NCBI GenBank assembly: GCA_037127255.1
Contig: JBANSL010000009.1
Location: forward strand, 554,001 to 618,000
DNA length: 64,000 bases
From: Persicaria tinctoria
Lineage: Eukaryota; Streptophyta; Magnoliopsida; Caryophyllales; Polygonaceae
Reading direction: 5' to 3'
Part shown: piece by piece, positions 10,907-23,996 of the stretch
Layout: every line of letters begins with the position of its first letter
Numbering within the stretch: the first letter of the stretch is position 1
Translations under genes and position numbers: made by a program
The notes under the pieces: generated by a model
What the model was told of the DNA's origin: nothing
Seen by the model: the letters and a program-made list of their open reading frames with translations, nothing else
Database searches by the model: none

Positions 10907-11978
10907 TGTAAAGGCTCGGATTTTTAAATCCTAAATTTTTGGAAAAAGGAAATTAAATGTGAATTTAAATCGGATTTAAAACTCGTAGAGGATGCACTGG
11001 GTGTTATATAGTAGGCTAGTGTTCATGCACCATACGACTTAGAATCACGCTTAGGATCTAAAATGGAAACCATACAACTTGCTATATGTCTTTGCTAGAA
11101 AACGGCCGTTATAGGTGTTTATTGGATGTGACCTTTTTCTCTATTCTTGTCATCTTAGTGGGCTTATTATAGAAAGTTGCTTGCACTTGATGGGTGAGGT
11201 AGGCTTTTTGGTAATAAGTCGCCATAGGACTCTTAGAGCATTAGGCCTTATATGGGTGTCGTTGTTTGTCTTCCCTTCATAGTTAGTAGGCTCCTTACGT
11301 AGGGACGGCCTGCACCGTTGGTGAGGTGGTTCCCTTTGAAGGGAGTCGCTAGAGGATTCCTTATGAGCCTAGAGGGACATGCTATTTTGGCATTTCTTGT
11401 AACTGCGCGCCTCTTTATTTATGTTCGCACTTAATTATTCGTACGCTTATCTGTTTAAGTTCCTCTTTGCATTACGCATTTCATCTCAGGAATAGGATGC
11501 TCATTATATGCCTCTCAGAGTGTGTTTACACACGCGCATGAGTGGCTTGATGATTGACCCAGATCCCCCTCATTTTTTTTAGATTCAGGTAACTGCTAGC
11601 CGCTATCTTTGCTTATATGGATGCTTGGCGGGTTCAGACTTTTTGCGTTAGATTGAGAGCTCGAGAGACCACTAGACTTCCTCTCTTTTACGTTGTTTTG
11701 TCTCGGCTCTGCCGTGGCACCTTTGGGATTGTATTTTTCTTTAACTTCACTTATGCTAGTTGCATGCCTAAATGGATTTTCCGCGTTGTAGACTTAGGAC
11801 AGGCACAGGGGTTTACCCCGGGGTCTCCAACGGACCTTACGGATTTGGGTGAGAAATCCCGCTTTAAACTACAAATCTTCGGTTTCAAACCTTCAACCTG
11901 TACTCGGAGCGCAAGATCCTAACGAGGGGTTTTATCCCTCGAAACGTAACTCGGGAATCATAATCCCGGGCCGTTACA
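10907..11978 (+). repeat. 5' LTR with a 1.9-kb internal deletion
   Basis: It matches the first ~84 bases of the 3' LTR, then jumps at about 10990 to the sequence equivalent to 17658 onward. About 1879 bases are missing (15779-17657 of the 3' LTR). The rest matches closely with scattered single differences. 1072 plus 1879 equals the 2951-base length of the 3' LTR, so one deletion explains the size difference. Confidence 0.92.
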
Positions 11979-11982
11979 AAGG

Positions 11983-11995
11983 TGGTATCAGAGCC
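11983..11995 (+). other. Primer binding site, initiator-tRNA-Met type
   Basis: TGGTATCAGAGCC lies five bases after the 5' LTR end. It is the usual plant retrotransposon site complementary to the 3' end of initiator methionine tRNA. Confidence 0.88.
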
Positions 11996-14900
11996 AGGTT
12001 GTGCAATCCGAGTACAATAGGTTGAGGTTTTGAAAATCGCCCAATGTTTTCAATTGGTTTTGAAAAATGTTTTTAAAGGGCAAAATGAATTTAATTGGAA
12101 TTAAACCTAAAATGAATAAAAGGGAAACAATCTCGGGGGTAGAGACCAAAGCGATAGACATCCCTTATGGATGTAGAACTCGGGGAACGGTAGGCAAAAT
12201 ACTAGCTTTTATTTATAGATGGGCCTAGAAGACTCCAAGAAACACCACGGAGGTTGGAGTGTTGAGCTAGGAGGTCGTGAGGTTTTGCCCCTCCGGTCAG
12301 CCGTCCCTCGAAGGACGACAAAGATTGTCTCTATGCTTTCGTTTATATATGTACATATATGCAATTGGGCCCGAGGGCGATCGTCCTCGAAGAGGATCAT
12401 ATTAATCTTGTTGATTACTTCCGTGTTGAGTGCTATTGTGCTTAGGATAGCGAACTAATCAGAATGCTTTAACGTGAACATGTAAATGACTGTATGTGCA
12501 AACGGGATAGCGGGAGAAAGACTTCTTCTTATGTAATCAGAATTCTTGTCTTGTCGGGATAACCCTTACATAATTCAAACCCCCTGATGGTTCTGACTTT
12601 GTCATTCACCCCACCAAAACACCTAGGCATGTTAGCGAAGGTCGAGAAGCATCTGCTCTCCCCGTTTTGAGTCCTGTTTTGTATTTCACCATCGATGATT
12701 CTATCGAGTCTCGTACCTCCGGTTGGGGTCTTCCACGGGAAATTTGAGTCAGTCAACTAATTACCTTCGGAAATCGTGTCGGATGTGAGGGTTACCTGAG
12801 TATGTTAGTGGGGTTGAGGATTTAGATCGTTTCAAGATAGAAGTGAGTTGTCTTATGGAGTCATCCCTTTCAATCCTCGTATTGGTCGACCATGTCTTCT
12901 TGCCACAATAGTCTAAACACGAGTTCTACCCCACCCTTATCGGAAACGACGTGAATGTCCTTGTGTTCTACCCAGAGAGTCATACTAGCGTCCCACAGGG
13001 AATAGGGTGGGGAGTCGGTGATTTCCCTTAGAGAATTCTGCCAAGTTATAATGATAGCCTCCTTGTGTCTAATGGCATGCTATATTGGTATAATTCAGCA
13101 TGACTTGCCTGGTACCTTGCATGGTTGCACTTATGAGTGGATGTATGTACCGTATGTATTGAATTCTCATTAGTATTGTCTCCCTATGAACTAGGTCCAT
13201 GATAGTGTGGTCACCACTCGTTGCATGGTTAAAACGTGAATTGGATGCCTTAGCATGCCAGATTAACTTAATTGGACCTCATGGTTGTGTACATGTTTAA
13301 TGAGGATTGCTAGTATCATGTAGGACATATACCTCCCAATTATAGGCCCTTATATGATTGTGTGACGTCCTAGCCTTACTATGTGAATATGGATGTATGT
13401 GATGAGGTAGTTTCTATACCACCACACAATATTATGACTTGCTTATGTGTGTATTTAAACGAGTGATAATTCATGCATATGATCTCCTGTGATGTTTGCT
13501 AGGTCTTGCATAACTTATGCCATATATGTCCCATGTCAGTCTGTGCATACATGTTCTTAGTCTCTTAAGCATGATTGGTGAATGAAATGATAGGTTGCTA
13601 GGTTGTTCTGCGCACATATAAAGATGATTATATGAACATGTTATGAATGCATTAATCGATATTTCTTGAGATAGGTGCATACTCGTGTGAAATAATGTGA
13701 TGATATCTCTTGATTTTTATGTGTTTGCGTGCCACAATTACAAGGGCATCGTTGTAACTCTCGGGTTGGGTTCTTCTCTTTGGTCTTGTCGTCCCTAGTC
13801 CCGGTTCATGTCTGGACCCTTAAGGAAGTTGTGTTGTCAGCCCTTATCTCTCCCCTATCTCCGTAACTTTTAACCCTTGCGATCCTTCGATGAGCGTCAA
13901 CATGCAAGAAGGGACCGACGACTAGGTGGCACCGGAGCGGCGCAGTGGAAGTGTGATGGGTCCATGACCCATAGACCATAAGACAGACGTCGCCAAAGGT
14001 ATACAAAGGACGGACACATCTCGAAGATGGTAGTCGCGGACTTGATTCTCTTAGATGACTCAAGGAAGGGTGTTCTTCATTCAAATCGTGAATTCTTCTA
14101 TACCAATTGGAATGGGCATAGTACAATAGGCCTAGAACGGACATAATTGAATGTGTAATGACGGATGTGCTGAATTGGTAGCAATGATTGCCTGACTAAC
14201 TTGCTTCTATAACAATGTGCCTTGGTGCTTGGTATACTGACTTGCGGGTGAGTAGGTTATGGGTTATGTGTATGGGAGTGCTTTCTTCTTGAGCTTGAGT
14301 CGTGAGATTCTTCAGTGAGACGGGTTGGAAAGTGGCAGAGGGATTGAAGTCTTTGTTTTTGGTCATGAGACGAGCGAAAGGGTGTGCAGGAATGATGCGT
14401 TAGCTTTAGTAGAGTCGAGTGAGTCTGGATGTGTGAAAGATAGTGGTATATGAGTATAGATGAGCTTCCAGGTAGGTCTTAGGTGAGCAGTGAGGCTAGT
14501 ATGTCAAGATTTTGAGGGAGATGTCCTAGCTAGAAGTGTCGGTAGGTAGTGGGTGCGTGGTGTGAGCGTTTAAGATAATAGGGTAGCGGTTCAGGTCTAG
14601 ACTAGTTTCGTGAGGGTGGCCTTAAGAGTGGGTGATTTGGCGTAGTTCTAGAGGTGGATGAGAGAGCTAGGAGTTGATCGGGAGGATTGTTGAGGGGAAG
14701 TGTTGTGAGGCAGGTTAGTGTTCCTAAGGGATAAGTAGGTAAAATCAGTGGTTGGTCTTTGAGGATAGGCGTTGGTCATAAGGTTCTTGGAAATTTGTGG
14801 TTGGGAGTAGCACGAGATGGATTTCTGCGTAAGAGTTGGTCGAGAGTGGCAGGTGTGAGATGACTAGTATGAGTTGGATTCTTAGAGGTGGATGGTTAGT

Positions 14901-15681
14901 GAGATTGGTTAGTGGTATCTCTTTGATTTCGTGCTTATGCTTGATAGTTGTGTGCATATCCTTGGTGATATGATGTGATGAGCCTCGTTGATGTGATGAT
15001 GTGCTACTTATGTTTTGGTATGCGACCGTACTTGATGTGTTATGTCCTTCTATAAACGTGAGATATGATTGCTATTCTATATACGATGCATGGTGATAGA
15101 AATGTTAGAAGCTGAATTATTGAAATTTGATTCTGACTTGGAAACTATGAAGGAAATATGAGATTAGCCTTAGAGGTGGATGATTCCACCTCTTGAGATT
15201 TGAAAATTTCTTGATTAATGTCTGGTTAAGGAATTTTGAATGGTGTTTAAAAAGGATTGAGTTGGATTTAGAGAAATCAAATGCGATCGATAACTTCAAT
15301 AATTTTGAGACAATACCTTTTCAAACTAAGGACCCTCTTAAAATGTTCTAACCGAGCTTGCATTATGACGCCCCACGAAGTGGATACAGGCATTTTATAG
15401 GGGCCCTTATAGACTGCTTGCTAAGACCTAGTGGAGATGTTGTAATGCTTTTCGAGTTATGATATAGCCGAGAAGTCGTAGTAAGGATGTGGTAGGGGCC
15501 CATATTACATTCTTGCTACGATCTATTGGAGATATTATGATTATGACAACGGTACTGTGAGGATCTCAAAGGGGCACTTTTGAGATGCTTACGGGATCAA
15601 TGGCATTATCCATGGACTCACCAGTTTCCAACTTCATCCCCTGTTTTATATGATTTTAGTCTCGGGGACGAGACTTGTTTT
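11996..15681 (+). other. Internal region of the LTR element, no coding capacity
   Basis: Both strands contain only short frames without retrotransposon motifs. Composition is near-neutral and not satellite-like, with many TG/CA-rich stretches such as ATGATGTG. This fits a packaging/structural RNA of a non-autonomous element. Confidence 0.7.
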
Positions 15682-15694
15682 TAGAGGTGGATGA
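15682..15694 (+). other. Polypurine tract before the 3' LTR
   Basis: TAGAGGTGGATGA lies immediately upstream of the 3' LTR start TGTAAAGG. It is purine-rich and in the expected place for plus-strand priming. Confidence 0.65.
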
Positions 15695-18645
15695 TGTAAA
15701 GGCTCGGATTTTTAAATCCTAAATTTTTGGAAAAAGGAAATTAAATGTGAATTTAAATCGGATTTAAAACTCGTAGAGCGGATCCCGACCTAAATTTAAA
15801 ATTTTGACGATCGATTTCATCCTTTCACCTCGAGGATTTAAAATAAATTCGGGTGACGATATATACTTTTTTTTCCGGTCATAAAAATCTAATTGATCAA
15901 GAGAGCGAGAGTCGGGAAAACTAACATTTGAAAACTAATTGCGGGATTCGATATTCACGTATTCGAAATTTATTTACGGGTATTGATTACCCAATTTAAC
16001 ACTCAATATCTCACCCACTCCCATCATTCACCATACTCCTTCAAATCACCATACCCCGTCATTCGGGAACATTCATCACCATTACGTCACTCCCTCGCCA
16101 TCACCACTATATCACCATCATCCACCATCTCCTTCACTTCATCACGAACTCCACCACCATCGCTAAAGTTCTCAGCCCGTCACCACCACCACAACCTCCT
16201 TCCTCGAGCCCAGCAGTTGTAGCACCATCCCGTCACCTCCATCGACATCCATCGCCCCACCGAAGCCATCCAGGAGCTGCCAAGCACCGCCGACGAGCCA
16301 CTGAAGCGCCACCTCCCTTGTTTGAGCGCGAATGAGATTTCCGGTAAGCTGTTCTCCTCCGTTTTCGATCGGAAGCATCCTCGAGCTTCACCATCAGACT
16401 CACTCCTGTCCGACGCAGGTCCGACGAGCCATCGTGAGCCTCCGAAGACGCCCAGAACTCCGATCGAGAGCTCCGAAGTCGCGAACACCTCGGTGAGCTT
16501 CCGCCTTTCCTTCCTTTGTTTCAACTCAATTCTGTCTTTGGGTAGGGTTGTGGGCGAGTGGCGAGTGAGCGAGTGCTAAATGCGGGGAGTCGGGAGAGCT
16601 CGAGAGCTCCGGCGAGCTCGAGGTCCGGCGAGGATGGGCACGGCTCCGTGAGTGCGAGGGAGCTGTGTGAGTGGGCGGGGATGCGAGCGAGTGTTCGGAG
16701 GTGAGCTGAGCAGAGGTGGGCTGTGCAAGAGCGAGCAGAGGCGGGAGAGCAACCGGCGAGCGCAGGCCGGCGGGCACGATGTCTTCATTTGAAATCCGGA
16801 GGAAGATGGAGCCGACGTGGCCTGGTGGGCCCTCTTCATTTGACAATTGTGTTTAATACTTAGACCGGGATGGGATTGTTATGGGTTCGGTTCGGTTCGG
16901 GTTATTCGTTTATTTATTTAACTAATTAACGTAATTAAAAGGATTATATATATATACAATATTATTTGAGATTTAAAATATGTTATTGGGACTTCAAGAT
17001 TTATAAAGAATTTGGAAAAGAATTTCAAGGTCAGAAAATGATCTAATAAATAAATTTAAAAAGGGATTTTAGCAAGTATTTTCAAGGATCGGAATTCTTA
17101 ACTGTTTAATTTGGATTTTGAAATGGATTGCGACTAACTTGGAAACCCGACTTATTCAATGACTAACTAGCGGGATAAAATGATCGTTTGACTGACGGGA
17201 TGATATGTGTGACTAATAGCATGACTTGTGGTGAATTATATTAGAGATTAAAGGTTAGATAATTACTTAATTATGATAATGATGATATATATATCCGTAT
17301 GTAAAGTATGAGTATAAAATGATAGTATGCGAATTTGGCTAAGTATGATATCGAGGTTATCTTAAGCTGATGAGATGTTGGATTATATATGTTGAATACG
17401 GTATGAGATGATGAAACGAGATGAGAAATTGAATTGAGACATTAATGTTGTTGATGATGAGATGATTAACTTATATATGTTTTATGTGAATCTTATGTGT
17501 GTTATTTGATATGCTTTGTATTAGTTAGACTTAGACTTATTATGTTACTTATCTTCTAGGTGAGCTCTAATCTGACTGGATTTGCTTGATTGCTATATTG
17601 CTTGGATTATGCGCTTCTCGAGGTAAGTTCTTTGAACTTACTCATGATGGGCGCTCTATGCACTGGGTGTTATATAGTAGGCTAGTGTTCATGCACCATA
17701 CGACTTAGAATCACGCTTAGGATCTAAAATGGAAACCATATGACTTGCTATATGTCTTTGCTAGAAAACGGCCGTTATAGGTGTTTATTGGATGTGACCT
17801 TTTTCTCTATTCTTGTCATCTTAGTGGGGCTTATTATAGAAAGTTGCTTGCACTTGATGGGTGAGGTAGGCTTTTTGGTAATAAGTCGCCATAGGACTCT
17901 TAGAGCATTAGGCGTTATATGGGTGTCGTTGTTTGTCTTCCCTTCATAGTTAGTAGGCTCCTTACGTAGGGACGGCCTGCACCGTTGGTGAGGTAGTTCC
18001 CTTTGAAGGGAGTTGCTAGAGGATTCCTTATGAGCCTAGAGGGACATGCTATTTTGGCATTTCTTGTAACTGCGCGCCTCTTTATTTATGTCCGCACTTA
18101 ATTATTCGTACGCTTATCTGTTTAAGTTCCGCTTTGCATTACACATTTCATCTCAGGAATAGGATGCTCATTATATGCCTCTCAGAGTGTGTTTACACAC
18201 GCGCATGAGTGGCCTGATGATTGACCCAGATCCCCCTCATTTTTTTTAGATTCAGGTAACTGCTAGCCGCTATCTTTGCTTATATGGATGCTTGGCGGGT
18301 TCAGACTTTTGGCGTTAGATTGAGAGCTCGAGAGACCACTAGACTTCCTCTCTTTTACGTTGTTTTGTCTCGGCTCTGCCGTGGCACCTTTGGGATTGTA
18401 TTTTGCTTTAACTTCACTTATGCTAGTTGCATGCCTAAATGGATTTTCCGCGTTGTAGACATAGGACAAGCACAGGGGTTTACCCCGGGGTCTCCAACGG
18501 ACCTTACGGATTTGGGTGAGAAATCCCGCTTTAAACTACAAATCTTCGGTTTCAAACCTTCAACCTGTACTCGGAGCGCAAGATCCTAACGAGGGGTTTT
18601 ATCCCTCGAAACGTAACTCGGGAATCATAATCCCGGGCCGTTACA
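15695..18645 (+). repeat. 3' LTR, full length (2951 bp)
   Basis: It runs from TGTAAAGG to CGTTACA. Its unique middle part (15779-17657), lost from the 5' LTR, includes a GC-rich block (about 16170-16830) and AT-rich sequence. Open frames within the GC-rich block on both strands overlap each other and look like composition effects, not genes. Confidence 0.9.
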
Positions 18646-18650
18646 CTGAA

Positions 18651-19089
18651 GGTAGGGGTTCCTGTGATGTTACTTCGCAACTTGGATCAGTCTCTTGGCT
18701 TATGTAATGGAACTCGGCTAATCATTACACGATTGGGAAATCGTATATTGGAAGCAAAAATTATGTCTGGGACGCATGCTGGTCATAAGGTCCCTATACC
18801 TCGCATGGTATTATCACCTTCGGACACATTGCTGCCATTCAATTTTCAACGCCGACAGTTCCCATTGATGGTTTCATTTGCTATGACCATTAACAAGAGC
18901 CAGGGACAATCTCTTTCACAAGTCGGTCTCTTCCTACCGAAGCCAGTGTTCACCCATGGACAATTATATGTAGCTGTGTCTAGAGTTACTAGCAGATCTG
19001 GATTGAAAGTCATAGTTTCTGACAATGAAGGTAATGCTACATCTACTACCACCAATGTAGTGTATAAAGAAGTTTTTCAGAATGTATGA
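18651..19089 (+). pseudogene. Helitron helicase exon 4, right part with the C-terminal end
   Basis: Directly after the retrotransposon's TSD the frame reads VGVPVMLLRNLDQSLGLCNG, then LGNRILEAKIMSG, FQRRQFPLMVSFAMTINKSQ and HGQLYVAVSRVTSR. These are the C-terminal PIF1/RecD helicase motifs (VxxAMTINKSQGQS and LYVAVSRV). The frame ends at TGA 19087-19089. This part is uninterrupted. Confidence 0.92.
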
Positions 19090-19417
19090 GGAGTAATATA
19101 CAACCTTTTGATCTCATGCTATGCCAACGGTCATTTTCTATGCGATGGTTTTCGAATTGGATAATTTATCGTGATTTTTTCCTCATCTTTATTTATATGA
19201 CATTTCTTATTGATTTTCTATTTATAATGCCTTAAGAAGTGTTCTCGCTGTTGGGTTGAATTGCCGGTTGTGGTACTTTGTTTGAATATTCGACATTTCA
19301 TAAATATTATATCGTTTCAATTTTAATGGTCTAAAAAAAAGGAATAGAGATCGGACATAAAATATTGTATATATTTGTATAATATTACATTGTAGTATAT
19401 AATCAAAATATTTCATA
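19090..19417. other. Helitron 3' non-coding region
   Basis: AT-rich sequence between the helicase stop and the terminal hairpin. No other feature is seen. Confidence 0.7.
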
Positions 19418-19447
19418 CCCGTGCCTTAGGCACGGGCCTTACACTAG
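19418..19447 (+). other. Helitron 3' terminus: hairpin plus CTAG
   Basis: CCCGTGCC-TTA-GGCACGGG forms an 8-bp hairpin (19418-19436), followed by CCTTACA and CTAG at 19444-19447, then T. This is the standard rolling-circle termination signal of plant Helitrons and fixes the right border. Confidence 0.95.
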
Positions 19448-20336
19448 TATACATGTATAATAGATCACATACAGACGAATAATAGCTCATTTACATACGA
19501 ATAATTCCCAAATTTACATTTTTTATAGTATAATGCATGTATTTCCCCCTAGGATTTGGCTGAGAGATTGAGCAGCAATGAGAGAATCCCTAGTGGAGGG
19601 AGAAGGCCACAACCACAAGATTTGCTAGAGAAGATGCTGCATCAAACAAGAATATAACTTACAAATCAGTAGTTATTTGCAAATAGATAAAGACAAACCC
19701 TTTTGAATGGAACAATCAAATAAGAAAAGTGGAACATAAATTATTATAAAAACACTATTATTTTCGTACAAATCATGAGAAAACTACTCAATTTGCAATC
19801 TAATTTTGTGTCTTATAAATTCTTATAGTGATTCATATTTCATACCAATACACTTGGAAATATATATATTTGATAGCCCAGTAAGTTCAATTAAGTATAG
19901 TTTGGTATCGGTTATGGAGAACAATGTGCTCCAACAAATGTCAATTTTAGGTATCATTAACGAAACAAGTTAAGAACCCTAAATCCTAGACTAAATCGAA
20001 AAATTAGTGATGACAAAAGAATAAAATTAAAATTAACCTCTTGTGCGCTTTATCTTCTTCTTCAGATTTCTTCCTTTTTTGGGGTTTTCACTGTGAATTT
20101 GATATCAAGAAGGGAGAATGAGGGGGCATATGGAGTTATTAAGAAGGCTATGAAGGTTGACATGGAGATCGAGTAGGAACTAGGAATAGGGAGGAATGTA
20201 GATGGGAGGCGATATTTTTTTTTTTCAAAAGAAGGGAGGCGTTATACAAGGAGGAAGAAGGAAAAGAGATTGGATGGATTGAACGTGGATTAGGGTTTTA
20301 TAAAGGTGTGTGTAATACACCTCTCTTGGAGAGAGC
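19448..20336. other. Intergenic sequence, no gene seen
   Basis: AT-rich sequence. 19550-19650 and 20040-20280 are less AT-rich and could be old gene remnants, but no frame or splice pattern supports one. Confidence 0.5.
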
Positions 20337-20339
20337 TTA

Positions 20340-21076
20340 GAGCATCAGCATTGGTGGGGAGGTAACCTCCCCATTTCACTTTTTCAAGGCTTTTGGGCAA
20401 ACCGACTATTGTGGACAACCTCCCGATTTTTGGGTGCCTCAATATATTAGGAACCTTCCCAAATCCGAAACCAATCGGATTATGCCACGTGTCTATAAAA
20501 TAAATCATTTTTTTAACCTTTCAATTTTTATATTTTTTTTTAACTTCCATCTTTTTTTTTTAAACTTCCAGCTTTTTTTTAAAACTTCCAGCTTTTTTTT
20601 GATGAAATTTAAACTTCCAGCTAGCATATAGGTCATGTAATTTTTATTATTTTTGAATGACAATGTATGACTAATGTAATTTTTATAATATTTAATATCA
20701 CTAGTGTAAGAAATACTAGTTTAAATTAATTTTAATTCATATAAGATTTTTAAGATATTGAATAAATTTGTGATTGAAAGTATTTAATTGATAATTTTTA
20801 ATTGTCGAATTTATTCACTATTTCGTTAAAAAAAATTACTAAAATTAATTATGAAATATAATTATAAAATCAAATTAACTATTTTAATATTTTAAATTAT
20901 AGAGAAAATATAGTGAGGTATAGAAAAAATGATAAGATAGATTTATCGGGAACCCAACCATTGTGGAGGGTATGAAATGAATTGGGGAGGGTTAAGAATA
21001 AAGTTAGTGGAATATGAGGTGGACGAATAAGAAAAGGGGAGAGAATGTTTGGGGCACCCCACCATTGGGGATGCTC
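20340..21076. mobile_element. Tourist-like (PIF/Harbinger) MITE, TSD TTA
   Basis: The left end GAGCATCAGCATTGGTGGGG is mirrored at the right by CCCCACCATTGGGGATGCTC, with small differences. TTA flanks both ends (20337-20339 and 21077-21079), the usual Tourist target duplication. The 737-bp interior is AT-rich and non-coding. Confidence 0.85.
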
Positions 21077-21219
21077 TTAATAGGGTTTTAGGTGGGCCCC
21101 TTTTAATATTAATTGGAATTGATTAAAATTTGAGCTTAATCTTGTCCATCCATTTCAACTCATCTAAAGGCTTAGAATTGCTCATAAATTACATGGTAAG
21201 TCTTGCTTACATAGGATCT

Positions 21220-21357
<138 letters not shown>

Positions 21358-21469
21358 TAAAGGTTCAAATGAAAATTGGGCTTAAAATGAAAATATGCCT
21401 TAAGGTGAAAATGGATCCTGGGCGCGGGTTGATTTAAGAAAAAAGAAAAAAAAGGCGAACTAGCCCGTA

Positions 21470-21780
21470 CTACTGGTTCCCTCTCCTTCCTCCTCTGCTC
21501 TCGCTTTCACGTTCTTCCCTAGATGCACCGTCACTCACCCACTCAGATCTAGAGTTGCCACCAGTGAATCTCCGACGTTGTCGAGGTCGTATCAAGCGCC
21601 TCCCTGCCGCTGGATCTCCCGCGCCCTGAGATGAGTTCCCGATGAAGAACGAAGGGGATTCCAACAACCTCCATCGCCGGTAATGATCACCGGCACCCCA
21701 TCCTCTATCGCCGCTATAGTTGAGTTAGTGGTGCCGAGGTTGATCCCAACAACCTTCTCGCAACCCACCCTCAGGTAAAA
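21470..21780. other. GC-rich gene-like block, unrecognised
   Basis: A sudden rise in GC just inside the left terminus, ending at an exon-like AACCCACCCTCAG/GTAAAATC junction near 21773. It may be a captured 5' exon. No protein was recognised. Confidence 0.3.
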
Positions 21781-22326
21781 TCTCGCAAACCTTCTCCCAA
21801 CAACCTTCGAGGCTTTTGTTTCATTTCGATTATGTATTGAGTTTTGTTCTATATATGCTGGATTGAGTGAGCTTTGTGGATTTGAATTGAGATTGAGATG
21901 AGGTAAATTGATGCCTTCTAGGTGTTTGATAAAATGCTTAGGAGAGAAATCGAGATTGAGCTAGTGTTGGTTAAATCCATGCCTACTAGGTGTTTGATAA
22001 AATGTCTAGGACATAAATAATATTCTTGACTGAGATTTTAGCTTCAATTTCGGAGCTTTTGTTTGCGAAATTTGGCATGTCATACACTAGATTTCTTCAT
22101 GAATATTCCGTACAGATCAATGATGTGCATATTTTTAACAGTAAATATTAATACATAAATACTTTTGATATTCAATCTTTTCATATAGAAAGATCAAAGA
22201 GAATCAGAGTGGTTTTTTTTATTAATATACAAGTGGAAATTCTGAAAATTGTATGAAAGGGAATAGGATTATGTTATCTAGAATATTACAGTTAACCTAA
22301 ACATTCTTTACTGCCTTAATGCATTT

Positions 22327-22359
<33 letters not shown>

Positions 22360-23657
22360 ATTTGTACGAGTATATATGACTGTGTTTTTTCTATGGGCAA
22401 ATTGGCTTGTGTTTCCCTTTCTTGGCTTCATGTAGTGCAGCGTCTCTCCAAATATTGGAAAGCATTAGCCCCTGAGGAGCCTTCGAACCAGGTTTCATCC
22501 ATACTCTCCTCTCTCTCGAATCAATTGAAAACTTTTGAAGTGTTTTTTTTTTCTGCTTAAGCATGAACACTTGGCATTTGTGATGTTGATTCGCCTGAGA
22601 GATTTTGTGCAATCGAAAGATAATTCAAATTCAATTGTTCCGGCTTGGTTGTTGTGTAGTGAATCTCGAAGCTTCTGCTTTAATTGGCTTCATATTGTTT
22701 CTGTTTACTTCTGTACAACTTGACCCTCTTGTATTTTTTTGTTGTCTGGAAAGAATATGCATTTTTATTCAAGCTGAATCTTGGTAGACCTTCTCCATAT
22801 ATCCCTTGATTCACATCACAGCATGAATTAGGAGTCAGTGAGCTACTGAGCTCTCTCAACAAATTCAATGTCAAGATAGTTTGATTGATGTGATGAACTC
22901 TTTCCTAATTTCCTAATTCAGTGTCATTCAGTATGAATTAGGACTCCATTATACTGAGTACTGGCAACCTTTGGATATATCTGCTGATGTTATTGAGTTG
23001 CAGTTGTGGAGAACATTACTGTGATTTTCTGTTGGGTTAAGTTGGTCCAATTGACTTGCATCTTTAGAATAGGTAGAATGTTGTTATCCAGGCTACTAGG
23101 AAGGTGAAATAAAAATAGAGTGCATTTGAGGTGGATATGATTTGTTGCTTGTTTAGTTTATTGTTCTTCCCTTATTTCCCTTTTCCTTGTTCCATCTTTT
23201 TAATCAAGATGGAGAAAGAATAGAAAATATCAGCACGATTTGTACACTATGTCCACAATAAATAGCACGATTTGTTGACCATGATGACTCAGTTGTAACT
23301 AATCCTCCTTACCTATAATTCCTTGGTTGTTTCTCCAAGTCTGCAGCTGTATTGGAGCTCATGATTGCAGCCGAGGATATCTTTTGTTTATCCTACGCAC
23401 GGTGTGTGAAATTCCCCGTAAAAAAACGACGCAGACGTCTAGAATATTAGGTTAAATTATGGTCAACAAAAAATGATCTTGCATACATGATTGCCTGCAA
23501 TATTAAAAATTGTTCATAGTATGCCTCCATCTTTGTATTCTTTTAAGGAGCAATTAGCTATCCCATGCTTACGAGTTCAATTGTTTATAAAAATGTCATA
23601 GATGTCGACTATAGTGTTTGTATCCTAAATTATCTCACAGGTTGTGGCTAAACTTTT

Positions 23658-23830
23658 TTGGATCCACTCACCTCCACACCAATTGGATCTCCTGGTGGTT
23701 GTGCTGTTCCAATGAAAGTGAGGCTTCTCTTGAATGTAGTTGTGTATGCTCTCTTTCTTGAGGACAATGAGCTAGAAATTGAGGTTGCAGAAGGCACGTA
23801 TCTCAAACACAATCAAGTACAAAATGGTAT
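23658..23830 (+). other. Exon-like fragment, unrecognised
   Basis: It follows an acceptor-like TCTCACAG and reads TPIGSPGGCAVPMKVRLLLN then VVVYALFLEDNELEIEVAEG with normal coding composition. It is probably an exon captured from a host gene by the surrounding element. The gene was not recognised. Confidence 0.35.
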
Positions 23831-23996
23831 GATGAGCATTTATTTGGTTCTGATTTATAAAGTGAGTGCTTTATTTGGTTCTAAATTGCACAATTGTTAT
23901 CTAAAATTGCACTAATGTATCTTATTTTTGCACTTAATATAGTTCAAATTGCACAATTATATTCTAAAATTGCATTAATATGGATGATGTGCCATT

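Larger units (their letters stand above)
10907..18645 (+). mobile_element. Non-coding LTR retrotransposon (LARD-type), 7.7 kb, TSD CTGAA
   Basis: The element begins TGTAAAGGCTCGG and ends CGGGCCGTTACA, and is flanked by CTGAA (10902-10906 and 18646-18650). The LTRs are 10907-11978 and 15695-18645. A methionine-type primer binding site follows the 5' LTR and a purine-rich tract precedes the 3' LTR. The 3.7-kb internal region has no gag, protease, reverse transcriptase or integrase frame, so it is a large retrotransposon derivative dependent on a relative. The LTR ends and PBS resemble Ty3/gypsy Del/Tekay elements; that assignment is an inference from memory. It interrupts a helicase exon. Confidence 0.9.
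1026..19447 (+). mobile_element. Decayed Helitron, interrupted by nested elements
   Basis: The decayed coding exons of a Rep/helicase protein lie in order on the + strand: Helitron-like N domain, HUH Rep, then PIF1/Pif1-like helicase. They end at a stop at 19087-19089. The 3' terminus follows: an 8-bp GC-rich hairpin (19418-19436), an 8-nt spacer and CTAG (19444-19447) followed by T, as expected for insertion between A and T. The 5' terminus (TC...) was not found; the first recognisable exon starts at about 1026 and the true start may lie left of the window or of the LTR at 137. A CACTA element and an LTR retrotransposon account for about 12.6 kb of the span. Confidence 0.88.

Noticed and set aside
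13806..14144. 112-codon minus-strand frame in the LTR element interior
   Set aside because: No retrotransposon motif and no similarity I recognise; it is within the length expected by chance in non-AT-rich sequence.
16172..16846. Frames on both strands in the 3' LTR of the non-coding element
   Set aside because: They lie in the GC-rich part of an LTR and overlap one another in opposite strands; no conserved protein is visible.
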